Assembly (NCBI RefSeq): GCF_910592395.1
Contig: NC_088325.1
Location: 10,852,109-10,916,108 of the forward strand
Reading direction: 5' to 3'
Origin: Lineus longissimus
Taxonomy: Eukaryota > Nemertea > Pilidiophora > Heteronemertea > Lineidae
Length of the DNA stretch: 64,000 bases
Part shown: piece after piece, positions 1-13,100 of the stretch
Layout of the letters: each line of letters starts with the position of its first letter
How positions within the stretch are numbered: the stretch's first letter is position 1
Position numbers and translations under genes: made by a program
The notes under the pieces: model-generated
Told to the model about the DNA's origin: nothing
Seen by the model: only the letters and a program-made list of their open reading frames with translations
Databases searched by the model: none

Positions 1-780
1 CACTGGCGACCGTCGTCAATCGTCGTCACTGGCCAACGTCGGCGTCAACAATAGCGCCACGTTTTTTCACCTTTGAGTACAAGTCCTGTCTATTTTTAAA
101 AGTTGTATGAAATGGTTCAAATTCACTACTGCAATAAACCTGTACACATGGTTAGCACACTTGGATGAGCTCACACGGGCGACCGTCGTCAATCGTCGTC
201 ACTGGCCAACGTCGGCGTCAACAATAGCGCCACGTTTTTTCATCTTTGAGTACAAGTCCTGTCCATTTTTAGACATTGTATGAAATGGTTCAAATACACT
301 TCTGCAATAAACCTGTACACATGTTTAGCACACTTGGATGAGCTCACACGGGCGACCGTCGTCAATCGTCGTCACTGGCCAACGTCGGCGTCAACAATAG
401 CGCCACGTTTTTTCATCTTTGAGTACAAGTCCTGTCCATTTTTAAACATTGTATGAAATGGTTCAAATACACTTCTGCAATAAACCTGTACACATGTTTA
501 GCACACTTGGATGAGCTCACACGGGCGACCGTCGTCAATCGTCGTCACTGGCCAACGTCGGCGTCAACAATAGCGCCACGTTTTTTCACCTTTGAGTACA
601 AGTCCTGTCCATTTTTAAAGTTTGTATGAAATGGTTCAAATACACTACTGCAAGAAACCCGAGCACATGTTTAGCACACTTTGATGAGCTCATGTAATTG
701 CGTACAGTCTGGCGACCGTCGTCCATCGTCGTCAAAGGCCAACGTCGGCGTCAACAATAGCGGCACCTTTGTTCATATTT
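1..780. repeat. 173-bp tandem satellite, 4.5 copies, running off the left edge
   Basis: Unit starts (ggcgaccgtcgtc) fall at 5, 178, 351, 524 and 711. The first four are spaced exactly 173 bp. The last interval is 187 bp and its unit is the most diverged and truncated (about 711-780). Each unit begins with a GC-rich block made of cgtcg steps and continues into an AT-rich half containing a recurrent 'gagctcacacgg' junction. The array is cut by the window edge, so its true length is unknown. No open reading frame runs through it. Confidence 0.95.
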
Positions 781-1372
781 GAGTACCGAAAGATGAAACA
801 AGCTGTTTGTGAGGTTTTACCCTGCAAGTCCATTAGTAATACTACGAACTCTCGAGCGTCTGTGTGGTAAACATCATCTGCGAGACACAAAGTGTGCATA
901 CCTTTCACAGACGTTTATTCAGTTGCAAGATGACAAACAGTGCCATCAAATCTCCTAATGGGAGGAATAACTACATTTGCTGCGAGAAGCTCAAAGGTAC
1001 GCTAGTAAACGGTGCTATGAATCTATCACTAAGCAACCGTTTCAAATGGCGAGACTTCGAGTTTCTGGAAATAACACTCGCGCCAACTACAATCTCGGAG
1101 GTTAACTAGAACGCTTTCTTTGATTGTACATGTACATACAATATCAGCTTTTTAACAAGGCTGACGGTAAGAATTGATTAAGCTTTTCAAGATCGAAGTA
1201 AGATCTTACAAGATCTAACGATCGTTAAAGGTCAGATAGCAGAAGGTAAGACGCCATCAACTTAATGCATATTTCATGCAATTTAGGTGAATTTCATAAT
1301 GCTATCCTATGCAGTTAAACAGGGCGCCATCTATATCGCGTTATCACATGTCTATTCATTCAACCAAGTCTA
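781..1372. other. No gene recognised
   Basis: There is a short plus-strand open frame at 864-1109 without family features or splice signals. I treat it as chance. It may include the 3' UTR of the minus-strand gene ending at 1373. Confidence 0.5.
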
Positions 1373-2319
1373 TCAGATAATTTGAAGTATGTCGATCTTG
1401 CCATTCGGTCTGTGGCACATTACGTCCTGCTTGGATGTTCCGTAGAAATAACCAACATGCATTTTAGCATCGTCAGCCATGCAGAAGTCAAGTTGAAATG
1501 ACCGTAAATCAATCCAATGACCAAGAAAACCGATCATCAGCTTAAAACTTGACGTTTCTCTTTTGTAACAAAGCAGTCCGTCAGTTGGTGTTGAAGTGAA
1601 TTTTCCGACATACATATTCATCCCGGCACACGGGTCGTTTGCATCAGCGTAATATGAACTGAGAGTTCCAGTCACACCGCCAAGCCCGTGGTAGAGCCGC
1701 AGCTTATTGGTCTCTGTAAAGCGGCAAAGCACGTCAGTCTTACCATCACCATTGAAGTCGCCGAAAAAAGGAATTTCCTTGGGGTTGCATCCTCTCAGAA
1801 CAGTGGTCGGGGATCTCATGATGTCACTAGGCGCATCCGTGGCCATGTTGAAGAATTTCCAGGTCCGTTCATAAGTGTGACATACAATGTCTGCTTTTTT
1901 GTCTCCGTTGAAATCCTCCACATAAAGGCGACTTGTTGGCGGACACCACTCTTGCCTGAACCCAGTCTTGAAGATTTCGAATGAAAGAAGGTGCGATTCG
2001 GCATCTAAACGTGCCTTAGAGACCGAAACTGGTGCGGTATTTTTCAAGCAGATAATGTCGGAAAGGACATCACCTGAACAATCTCGAGCAACAATCGTAG
2101 GAGTGACGAAATAGCTTTCACTTGTGCTACATTCCAAGTTGAAATTCGTTGTTTCATTTTTCAGCCATAACCCTGCCGCGCTGACCTTTGTCGTGGCGAC
2201 TGTAAATGATTTTTTCTCGCCGTTGTAGCAAAGAAAGTCATCAGTGCCATCCAGGTTAAATTTCCCGATTTTGAGTTGACCTTTTTCGCAGTAACTCAGG
2301 CCTGTGGTGACAACTGATT
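1373..2319 (-). CDS. VCBS/FG-GAP repeat protein, terminal exon (5' part not found)
   Basis: This terminal exon encodes about 315 residues. It starts at a strong minus-strand acceptor (tttctatttcag, exon from 2319) and ends at TGA 1373-1375. The open frame continues a little beyond 2319, but that part is intron. The protein is a row of about 50-residue repeats, each with an acidic calcium-binding type loop (for example DFNGDKKAD, DFNGDGKTD, NLDGTDD) followed by an Ile/Leu/Val-Cys pair. This is the VCBS/FG-GAP beta-propeller signature of secreted or cell-surface proteins. The regular cysteine after each loop is distinctive. Upstream exons (signal peptide, any other domains) should lie above 2319 but I could not identify them. 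The intron begins with a hairpin-repeat array only about 31 bp from the acceptor. Function beyond an extracellular propeller is unknown. Confidence 0.8.
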
Positions 2320-2350
2320 CTGAAATAGAAAATACTTTGTTTAGTGCCTT

Positions 2351-2734
2351 ACTCTCTAAAAACAAACGAGTGAATTCTCGCTCTTTAAGAGCGAATTCTC
2401 GCTCTTTGAAAGAGCTATATTAGTGATCGCTCTTCACAGAGCGAAATTCGCTCTTATGAAAGAGTGAAACTATTCGCTCTTTTAAAGAGCTAAAACCGAG
2501 CGAAATTCGCTCGTTGAAAGAGTGAAAGCATTCGCTCTTTTAGGAATGGTCCCGAGTGATAAAAGTTTCCATTCGCTCTTTGAAAGAGTGATCAAAGTTT
2601 CCATTCGCTCGTTAAAAGAGCGGTCATGCACTTCAAACGAGTGAAATTATTCGCTCGATAATTCGCTCGGGCCCTTCCTCAACGAGCGAATAATTTCACT
2701 CGTTGGAAGTGCATGATCGCTCTTTTAACGAGCC
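2351..2734. repeat. Hairpin-rich repeat array (GCTCTTT-AAAGAGC family), copy 1
   Basis: A dense run of short self-complementary motifs: gagcgaattcgctc, gctctttgaaagagc, gctcttttaaagagc and cgctcgttgaaagagtg, in both orientations. It closes with a 51-bp inverted repeat (2607-2657 against 2683-2733, 25-nt loop). Its left edge at 2351-2378 matches, in reverse complement with one mismatch, the right edge of a second array at 17972-18000. The two are therefore copies of one element with a defined end rather than simple low-complexity DNA. Confidence 0.85.
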
Positions 2735-4146
2735 AATTTGCGCTGAAAAGGTTATCAGTCACACACTTCTTGCAAGTAAGTCCAGGAGAGTTCAGGAGAG
2801 TTACTGATGCCGTTCCCATGCTCGAACGAAAGCGGAGACCGGCTATCAGCTCACCTGGTAGCATTACAGCTGCTGCTTGTAGTATAATATTCAACGGTGC
2901 AGTTCGAAGCGGCCTCGGGATTGATTCAGTAAACGAAACAAACACAATCGAATGCTTTGAAACGTTATGACTTTTTTATTGAAGTTTTAGAAAACCGTGG
3001 TGTGCAACGAGAGAGATATACATGATCGATTCATTTATCGTACATGCTAGGAAAGACGAGAAAATGGACATTCTGAAAATTCAACATGGAGCTGATCCTG
3101 ATGCCATGAAACCTCATAGTTTTCATTTTTTTCATTTTAGCATTAGGTCGAAATGTTCCTCGTCACTGAATACTAGTATTAGTATACTTAATAACATCAA
3201 CTCAGCCCCGAAATAGCTGGCGCCATAATTCAGTTAACATTCAGACAACACCATCATTTAAGTAACACCTTAGTGTTCCCATGGAGGTATTATAAAGATA
3301 TATAATATATAAGATTTATAATCCATTGTGTTCCTTACACACCGTATAGAAGTACTTATTTTATCAAATTGAACAACACCAGAATTCATAACACAAAACC
3401 TGCAATGTACTACAGAAATTTGCCTAACATCATTTATATATACATGTATTGTCCGAGACTAAGACCAAATCGTAAACCGTCATCAGATTCCCCAGGCGCT
3501 TGAAATTGCTGAACAATAAATATCAATTTTCAATGCAATCCGTTGTATAACAATGCGGCCTATGATCATCCTCTGGTATTCAATTTACAAAAAATACGAT
3601 TTGACAATACTAGATCTTCGGATTATTCTTAATTTCATTAGATTATATCCTGTATAATCCTGATAATGCACATTGTATAATACAGTCAGGAAGAAGATTG
3701 AAATCAGTCCAATCCATTTTGGACTGATTTCAATTTCAAAAGCAGATCATGTCATTTTCACCCAAAAAAATCCACAAATAAGAGCTTTATTCGTGTTTTA
3801 TTAAGGGTCGATATGCTCACTGAGGGTCAAATATCATGAGGCAAGATGAGGCAAGATTTATAAAAACATCCTTCAATATCCATCTAAGGAGACACATACT
3901 TTCAGTGCCCAGCAATTTTTCACAAATATCATTGAATTTTTAAAAAGTAGGATTTTCATGATATTTGATATTTTGATATTTTCACGATAATTTGAAATAC
4001 TTCGAAAAGCTTTTGGTAAATTCGAGATATAAACACTGTTAGATGATATGCCATGTAGTGAAAGCCGAAATCGGCTCACCATAGGAATAAGGTAAAATAA
4101 ACAGGGATATGAATACTCATGAGCACAACTGTAAATAGATATGGGT
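2735..4146. other. AT-rich spacer, no gene recognised
   Basis: Only a small hairpin (about 3697-3737, arms 'ttgaaatcagtccaa' and its complement) and AT-rich runs are visible. Two TTTATT strings near 3787 and 3798 would be AATAAA on the minus strand and could end the SAMD3-like transcript whose stop codon is at 4147. Confidence 0.5.
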
Positions 4147-7100
4147 CTACTGGAGACCAATGGCACTAACTGCCGAAAGCAGCTGTGGCTTCATTGGTTT
4201 TGCCACCACAGCATAGGTAACTGTCTGAAAAAGACCATAGAAGTTATCAAGTTGGGGCGCGAAATGAACGTCAAAGACGTAATGCACTTTAAAAAGCATG
4301 TCAAATGCTTCAATAATGGTTGACCCCGCTTGAATTGGCTGGAAGTCAACCACTATGAAGTACTGGACCGGTCTAATTCTTGGTCCAATGCCAATTATGA
4401 TTGGCTGTGTGTACTTGGTTGCATCAATCTGCTTGGCCAATACGTCTATGTCGCTGCTAACCTAAAATGAAATGTAAAATAATAATTATTAATAAAGTAT
4501 ATATACGTGAACACACCATTGACAATACACTCTTTCATTATGCCGCATGGGACTGGACTGGGAATCGATGTAACCCAGCCTTACGGTCACTTCTTTTCTA
4601 GTATAGTTTGATAGAGCAATCAAATTAAAACAGTTACATGATAAAGAAGACAACGAAATAAAAGGCACCTGTGCGTAAAAGGAAAACACTGGATATGAAG
4701 TATAATGTGTGTATAAATGACGAAGACAATGTCACAACCGAAAAATCCGCCTCCGGGATTCGTCCGTGCAGTGATTGGGGGGGGGGGGGGGGGGCTGATT
4801 ATTATTACTATTAAGCCAAGAGAAAGAAACTTTACTCTCAATTACCAACTCATAAGTTGCAATTTCTTTTTTGAATGATAAGGCTTTCAACAATTGGCAT
4901 GGTTTGTTGACGTTTGCGTGACGATTGTCATTGAATGAATGACTTTGATTTGGGCTTTCCCAACTTTCCCCTTGTATTGTGTTGTAAGGAGATTTGAATT
5001 TACCCGCGCCATGACGTGACTTGTCAGTGACTGGTGCGTGCGCATTCGCTACTTTTGACACCATCTGATTATCTGAATTCGGACGATCGGTGCAGTCGTT
5101 GGTTTTAAACCTAATGAAATGGGCAGACTGGTAAGTACTATAGGATTAGGAAAAGATTAGTATGTATAGAAATTAAAGATCATGTCTGGCATCCTATAAA
5201 TTTCCCCATTGTTGTACAATCGCTGTTTGAATACAGGCTTCTCAAAGAGCACCGAGAGCACGTGGCCCCACACACATAGGTCATGTCAATGTTGTGCTGC
5301 CCTCTTTTAGTGAGATCAGATGGTACCCATGCTGATTAATTCTCTCAGCTTTCAACTACTGATATCTTGAAATATTCAAAAAAATTCAAATTTGTGTAAA
5401 ATAGGCCTATTTCTCCTGCTCAGCCGAATTGATCCATGAATGAAATTATTATGGCTTAATAGCTTTGGCCTTATCCACGCCTTCTTCATTCTTGAATCTT
5501 GTACTCTACTCATTTCAGTGACGTGACACTGACGGCAGGTTAGCACATCATTTCCCCTGGCATTTCAGTCACTCCTGATAGGTGGAGGCCTGTGATGTTT
5601 TGTATAGGCATACTTTTTGTTGCCTACTCTGCTTACATTACATCATTACTTAAATTTTCCGTTTTTGCATCTTTTTGTAGTTTGAAATCAGAATAGACTT
5701 CTTCGACAGCACAGGTTTAATGTAACTGAAGACAGGAACCTAAGTGATACTCTCTGCATCAGTTTTACGTCATTTTATCTGTCGCTAAACATTGACAATC
5801 AACCCTGAGGAAAGAATGGTAAGAACAAGGTTTGTATAGTTAGTTCACATCATCCCACCATTTGGAGTTGGTCAGTCACATTCATAGCAAAATCAAATCT
5901 TTAAGCGAAAACCTGAGTGAGTTGGCCATAAAATTGCATTTCAAAGATTACATGAGTTGGGGGCAAATTCGTGTTCCATATGAACCAAATCTATGCCTTT
6001 TATAGGTACAAAAAATATTTGTATTTAAAACTTTGTGCATTGTATTGTTTTGTTTTGTTTGTTTTGAGTTATTAGCAAAGCTTTTGTTTGAACTTTGGTG
6101 CACCAGAACTCAAGTTCGGCATGATTGACACGTTCTATTAATTATTAATACTAATAGTACTCCTACAGGTATGGGTACATACTAGTAATTATAGTCAAAA
6201 CCTTGTTATTGATTTTCGGAATGAAAAGCATTTACCGGGGGTAGGCACTTACTGGGAAGAACTGGATGAGATAGCTATCCGCATCTGCTCTGCTGCATGT
6301 TTCATTCGAAACCACCTCGCCCTTCATAGCCTTTCGCTTGTTTTGTGAATTGTTGGGTGGAAATACTTGCACCAGTAAAAGCAAGGCACACAAGCTTTCT
6401 GAAATAGGAATTTCGTGAACTTAGCTGACTGACGATTTACTTTGATACCATTCCTGTTTTGGGTGCAAAGTATCTTCCATAACTAAAACAGACTGAAAGT
6501 TAAATTTTTGTGAAGAACAGTGTTTTCTGAAACAATTGAGGTTTTTTTTCTCAAATATGTTCCTTTCTCTGAGGCAATTTTGCTAATAAAAGAAAATTTT
6601 TCAAAAACTGTTTTCCACCCTTGAGAATTATGATGTCTGGAGGAACGACAGTTTTTGCAACTCTAAAACTGATTGAAAATTTCATTTAGCAGTTCGGCGG
6701 TAGATTTTAGTATTAAGACTTATTTGGACATCATGATAATTTACTTACGATCACCATCTTTATAAGTGGCAAGCAGATCTGCCATCGGCTTCTTTGCTAA
6801 TGCTTGAGCATAAGAGATTATTTTCGGCGTGTAGTTGGTGCCCATCTTTCTTATGAAAGCATCATTCGGTTTTGCGGGAAACATCATGTTAAATTCCATA
6901 TTGATCTGGAAAATATTAAATGGATTATGGACCAAAGGTCTAGTTAACTTTTGTCTAGTATGGTGTGTTGCGTCTGTAAATAGCCTGATTATTCTTCCTT
7001 TTTTAAAACTGATGCCGCTTAATCGAGATGCCCAATTCAATAGTGCAATGACAGCAAGTATGATTCATACATTTGGGAAGAGAGCAGAACCAATGATTCA

Positions 7101-10100
7101 CTGCCCATAGTTGGATGATGTTGTACTGTTTGTTTCATTGCCATTGTGTAACCTTTTTTTAAGTAAAAGGCTCATGTAAAGATTGTGAATAAGAAATATA
7201 GACCTTTACTTGTCAATTTACTAGTTCTTAATCTGGTAAATACTCTTTTCCTCTACCAATAGTAATTACTATTCTTATTCTAGACGTCATTGCCCTCTTC
7301 CAACCTGATGACTATTTGCTGGCATTGTATTTAAAATATTTACCAGCTCAGGCATATCAAGCAGTCTTGGCAGCCGGTCCATCACAGCAGCAGGTGTCAG
7401 ATTGCTGACCATTCTCCTTCTGTCTTCATAGGTCTCTTTAAACACTTCCTTGATACTTTCCTCATTTTCCCTGGTGGGGGGAGTGTATTTCATCCAGTCA
7501 AACTAAAAAATAGGAATTTTTGAAAAATCTTAAAAATATCGCAGATATTGCAAATCAAAAAATATACACTTCAAAGCAAGTTTGTGTTGAATGAATGCTT
7601 GTGAAAAAACTGACCCACTAACATATAGTTGAACTACAACTCCAAGTCCAATTGTCAAAAAAAATTGTCTCTTCTCGTTATGACCACTACTAGAATAGGT
7701 TCTTTTTGAAGACGACAGCTCGATGTAAAACCTGGCTAAGTTAGCCTTTCACGAATTTGAAGGATTTAAAGGAACGTCGTTTTACACAAAGTACTTCATG
7801 CATTGACACCGAGTTGTGCAGCTTCAATCTTAGAACAAAAGTATAAAAATAACTCTGACACTGATTTCCCTTGTGACTTGGTGCAAGACAACAGACCATT
7901 CCAAACTGGAATTGCTGCCTTTTGCAAATGATATTGGGAATATTTATGGTGATAATATTACCTTCTCCATCTGATCCAGTGACAGTACTGGTTCTGGTGC
8001 GGGTGTCGTTTCGGTTGTTGTTTTGGGGGCTGCCAGTTTCTTTGTTGGTGCTCTTTCAGTTTCAGTTTTGATTTTATATTTCTTTTCTGAGGAGTTTAGG
8101 GACTTGCGGATGGTTTTTAGACGGTACTCTATAAAGCCATGACCATTATTGTATAGGTGTTCCTGTAATTAAAATATGCCATAGTATAAAAAGCCAATTG
8201 CCAAGCTCCTGCCCAGCAGATCATCCTCAACCCTGCCATTCAAGTTGCTAAGTTGTTATTTTTAGTTTTTAAAGGTTCCACTGAAAGTAATTCCTGTGAT
8301 AATATTAGTTGTGAGTTTTTGTTGGTGAGCTATTAGGAAAAATGACAAGGGATTTAGTACACTAAATTCGTGACCAATGAGACGATGATTTCCAAAGGAT
8401 GATATGGTGTCGGATGCATTGTTCATTGTGAACAGAATTCGAACTGTTGGCCTACTCACGTATCCATTAGAACCTGCAACATTTGCCTTCAGTTTTGGGA
8501 ACTGGTCAATAATTGCTACTGCCAGTGCAGTTTTTTCATTAGCAGTTGGGTATCTGCAAGAAATGGGAATAAATGTTTTAGACTTCATTGTGATTTTAAA
8601 GGTGGAAGCCATCTTGGTATTTTGGAGGACACGTTTTGGCTTCAGCTTTGCCCAATAATTTCTTTCCCCTGTTGTATTGTTTTTGCAAGGCAATTCTCCT
8701 ATGTTCTCGAAAGAAGTGCATGGAAGCCAAGGTATGCATACTCATTTTGGGGTAAAGTTTTGGCTTTGGGGCGTGCATATCCAGTGGAGGCAATCTGCAT
8801 GTTTGCATTGCGTTTCAATATAAATACATGTATATTATACTTACGGGCCTCTTTGATCAACTAATTCTTGCACTGCAACTTGAATTAAGATGGTCCGGGT
8901 TTGATTATTTACGACATCTTTCTCAAGGTCTTCAATGACCTTTTTCCCCCGGGTACGCTGAACTGCTTCTCTGAGTGAAAATTCCTGAAACATGGATACA
9001 AATTGTTGGAACAATCGCCAGCGTTGCTGATGATGACAAGTACCAATGATACTAATAAATTTTATGAACAACCATAGCGTAGTGAAGTCCCGTCTGATGT
9101 CACTAATGTTTCATCAGACTGGCCAACGGAGATGAGTGTCATACATAATGGTTTAGAGTGTCGGCCTCATAATCAGTAGGTTGTGGGTTCAGCTGACCTG
9201 TTACATTTTGTAGAAGAATTACGATTACCACTGTTTCATCTTTTGTGTCTTTTACCAAGGTACTTTTATCTTATAAAACCCAATAGCCTTGCTATTAAAG
9301 AGACAGAGTTTGGTTTTGAGTATAAGCATCAGCTAAGGCATTATTAGCTCTACAAAATTGGGCAATTGTAATAAAATGTGAGGAAACTAGAGACCCAAGA
9401 GGTCGAAGGGAGTCACCCTTTCTATCACATGAGTGTGCCAGGACCGACTGTTAATCGAAACCAGGACCTCAGGTGACAGGCAATGATGATAGACTTATTT
9501 CTTTCTTGTTTCGTGTTTAATTGTTCCAACAGCTACCTTTGAATACTTACTGGCTTGAGATTTGACTTGCGTTTTAATGATGTCGTATTCGTCCCGCTCG
9601 TAGATGTAGTTGCCAATGAGTCAAATGTCCCACTGTTTGTGTTATCATCAGGAGTTACCTTTAGTTTGAAAAGAACTTTGTATACTGTGCACACTACAGA
9701 GATCCTTACATACAGCTGCCAGAGTCCAAAAGCCACCTCTGCATGCTGTGGTTCAATAATGATTTTCATTTTTAAAAAGAACATGAGAAATGGACAACAA
9801 ATATTTTGATGAGTTGTTATACAATTAGGTACCAGGACACCCTTCCTGGGGGGGGGGGGGGGGGGGGGGGGTAAAACTGTGACATCAGTATATCAGTTAA
9901 AATGTCTTGAAATGAGAGCTGACAGTGACATGATCACTTCAAATGTCCATCTTAAAATGTCACTTTGATCAGAAACAATATAATAATATTGAAAAAAGAA
10001 ATGAGGAGTTAATATTATAATAATCTTACCGCATAATAGATCAATCCTGTGGCACCATCCACTTCAGCATTTACGGGTCCCTCACTCATGTCAGTTGGTG

Positions 10101-13100
10101 GATTGTCTGGTTTCTGATGTGTCTTTATAAAAATTGCTAATTTCCTTCTTTTGCCAAATGATGTAATACCCAATTCCTTCATATCGCCCTCGTCCAGTGT
10201 CTTCAAAATTTCCATACTGTCGATATCATTTTCTGAAATGAAGATGAGCTTTACATGCACATACATGTACTTACTTACAATTGGACAGATAATCTCTTCA
10301 TTCTAAGGGAGGTTCCACTGTAATTGAGAAGCCTAAAATGTGATAATCTGAGCGGGTTAGAGTTTTTGTCTAATAATATAAAAAAGAATTCACGCTTGCA
10401 TTAAAAAATGATAATTCATTGGCTCACTTTATTATAATGAATGTAGAATTTTTTATGCCATCATTGTGATCTGCTTTTATTAATCACAGATGCTATTTTG
10501 ATTTAAGGCACGTCCGGCTCACAGATTGGTGCGACACAGCAGGTTATACAGTGAAGCAGTATCATCGCAATTTTCAGTGGCCACAAGTAAGTAGTCAATA
10601 ATGTAATAATGACTTTCATTTTTTTAGACTAATATTATCAAAAAAGCATTGCAGAGGACTTGATTCTGCAATACTTTGATATTAGTCTAAAAGATGTTAA
10701 GTTTGAGAAGAAAATCTATTGAATGAAAACTATGATCAGCTATACGAACAAACTTTATGTTTAGTTTGAACATGCAGTTATGATCATTCACTATTATTTT
10801 CTTCTAAAGTAAAAAAGTTTGAGAAACAACTCTGAAAAGCTACCTGTAAACGTTGTATGTCATTGGTACGAATGTTGGTGAATTTGCCTCGTACGATGTG
10901 TGGCTTGACAGCGGAACATAATCAAGAATTGTGTCAATTGTGTGCATGCTGTAGGCTGTTGGTACGGCTGGTTCAACCGAAAATGCTTGAAAGTGTCCAT
11001 GAAATGCAGTAGTTTTGTACTGGTTTACAACAAAATGCACATTGTTTTCTCCAACAACTAGAATGTGTTCAATGTTCCCAAACACTGGTGACTCTGTGTC
11101 CTTTTCAATATCAATGATGAGGAACCAGTTTCTGGTGTATTTGGTTCCAAACAGTTCAACTACGTTTGCCACAAAAACATCATCTTCAGCAGCCATTCCA
11201 AGGGTTTCACAAATAGTTTCCGGGCAATTCAAGGAACTCACTTGAACAACATTTCCTCCTGAACATTCAAATTCAGACCGTAGTCCATTTCCTTGCGCAT
11301 CTGCGCATTGCCTCATTTGATATCGTGCGGCCACGGTTTTGGCGATGTTTTTGAAATTGCATGTAATGTGGGCGAGTCTCTTTGCAAAATTGTGCTTAAG
11401 TTCGTATTTCATGCATGACATTGTAGACAGGGGTCCTGACATTCGGATGCATGTCGGGTAATGGACCATATGGTGGTGCTTGTTGATCATCTTAACCTCC
11501 GGATAGAGTCTTTTAAACAGAGAGTGGTGTTCTTCAATGAGGTATTTCAAGTGAACAGTTTCAGTTTCAGGTACCACTGGCGCAAGAATAATGGACATAC
11601 ATCTGAGCAGCAGTAGCAGGAGCTCATAGTGCTGATTGCCTTCAGGGACTTTGTCTCCAATCATGATGGGAAGACTTCTGATGAGACACCACATTTGTGC
11701 TGCCTTCTGGCCCATTCCATGATCTGCTATGCTTCGAAGAGAGGATTCCAGTGGACAAGAGGGCTTGTTCTTCTGGTCGCTCAGGCCATATTGGAAAGAC
11801 TTTATGCGTCTCTGCAAGGTGTCACAGGTTAGTCTCAGCTTTTTGTCAATTACTTTGTCGATGAAGATTAGATGGTTCAGGAGAAGCTTCACCTCGAATG
11901 GGCATACACCTTCAAACAAGTCGTGCATGACGTCAAAGTTGTAATTGGTTGCAACGTGGAAGTACCTTAGGCTGTTAAGACAGCACCCTTTCTTCACTCC
12001 AGATGTTGGGTGACCAGACTCCTCAGAAGCTTGGACGTCATTGTCATGATCCATAATTGTGCGCATCCGAAATTCTTCTTCAACAAATACCGTCTGTATT
12101 TCTTCTCGTGTTGCATAACACAGGCGGCACAGGTAGTTTGCAGATGGACTTTGAAACCCAAACATATCGTGCGCTGCTAAGGTGTCCACACACACTGATG
12201 TCAGTGTACCTCTCAGACAGACCTCCTCCCCATTGATCTCTATGATTTTGCCACTATCGGATTCCAACTCTTTTACTGTACTCACGAAAGGTCTCAGGAC
12301 ATTATCAAACCCATTCGGCTTCTTCAGATCTAATGCATAGCAAACTGCCACAAGGTGAATGCTAGCCATTGAAGAATTCAACCGCTTTGGGAGGTTTTGT
12401 AGGGTGAAGTAGAATAATCCTAGTTTATGAATTTGTGTTTTACATCCTATAGGGTTGGTTACTTCGACATCATCGTAATATAGTTGCAAACGCAACGCAT
12501 TTGGATGGTCTCGGAATAAGGCATGCTGTTGGAACTGTTCCCCATCGTGGTACCCTTCCATGATCAAGACACCCATTCTTCTGCGTTCTTCTGACTGGAT
12601 CAAGAACATAATGCTTGGATTAAGAATAAGCTGTAGTGCACGGGGAAGTGGTATGCTTTGAAATGTTTCTGTGACCTGTTTTTGCTTGTTCTGATTGGTA
12701 TTTCTGTCTAGTTGGTGATCAAACCGGAGACCTATTGCTTGCTCCTGGGGCACTACTAAATTCAAACTTTGTTCAAAGAATCGCGTTTGCTGGTAAGGTG
12801 TTTCTAGTCCTTCAAATGGATTTTTGGAATTCTCTATTGTCGCAAAGAGGGACTTGACATCCTGGCCTTCCACATCAACGTCATGAGTTCGAAGAATATT
12901 TCTAACCTGGTGTTCAATCGAGTCGGCTGTTAGGTCAAACATTGTTTTTACCCCATCGATTACATCTTTGATAACTGATAACGTTCCTGTGGAACTACTC
13001 CTCAATTTTAGGATAAACGAGGAGACAACTTTTTTCAGTATTTTCTCGAACTCAATTTCAGGGTCAAGCCCAAGGTCCTCCCCATTATCGTTGGCATTAT

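Noticed and set aside
8404-8658. Plus-strand frame of 84 codons
   Set aside because: Antisense shadow of the SAMD3-like exon 8460-8553, with no splice support.
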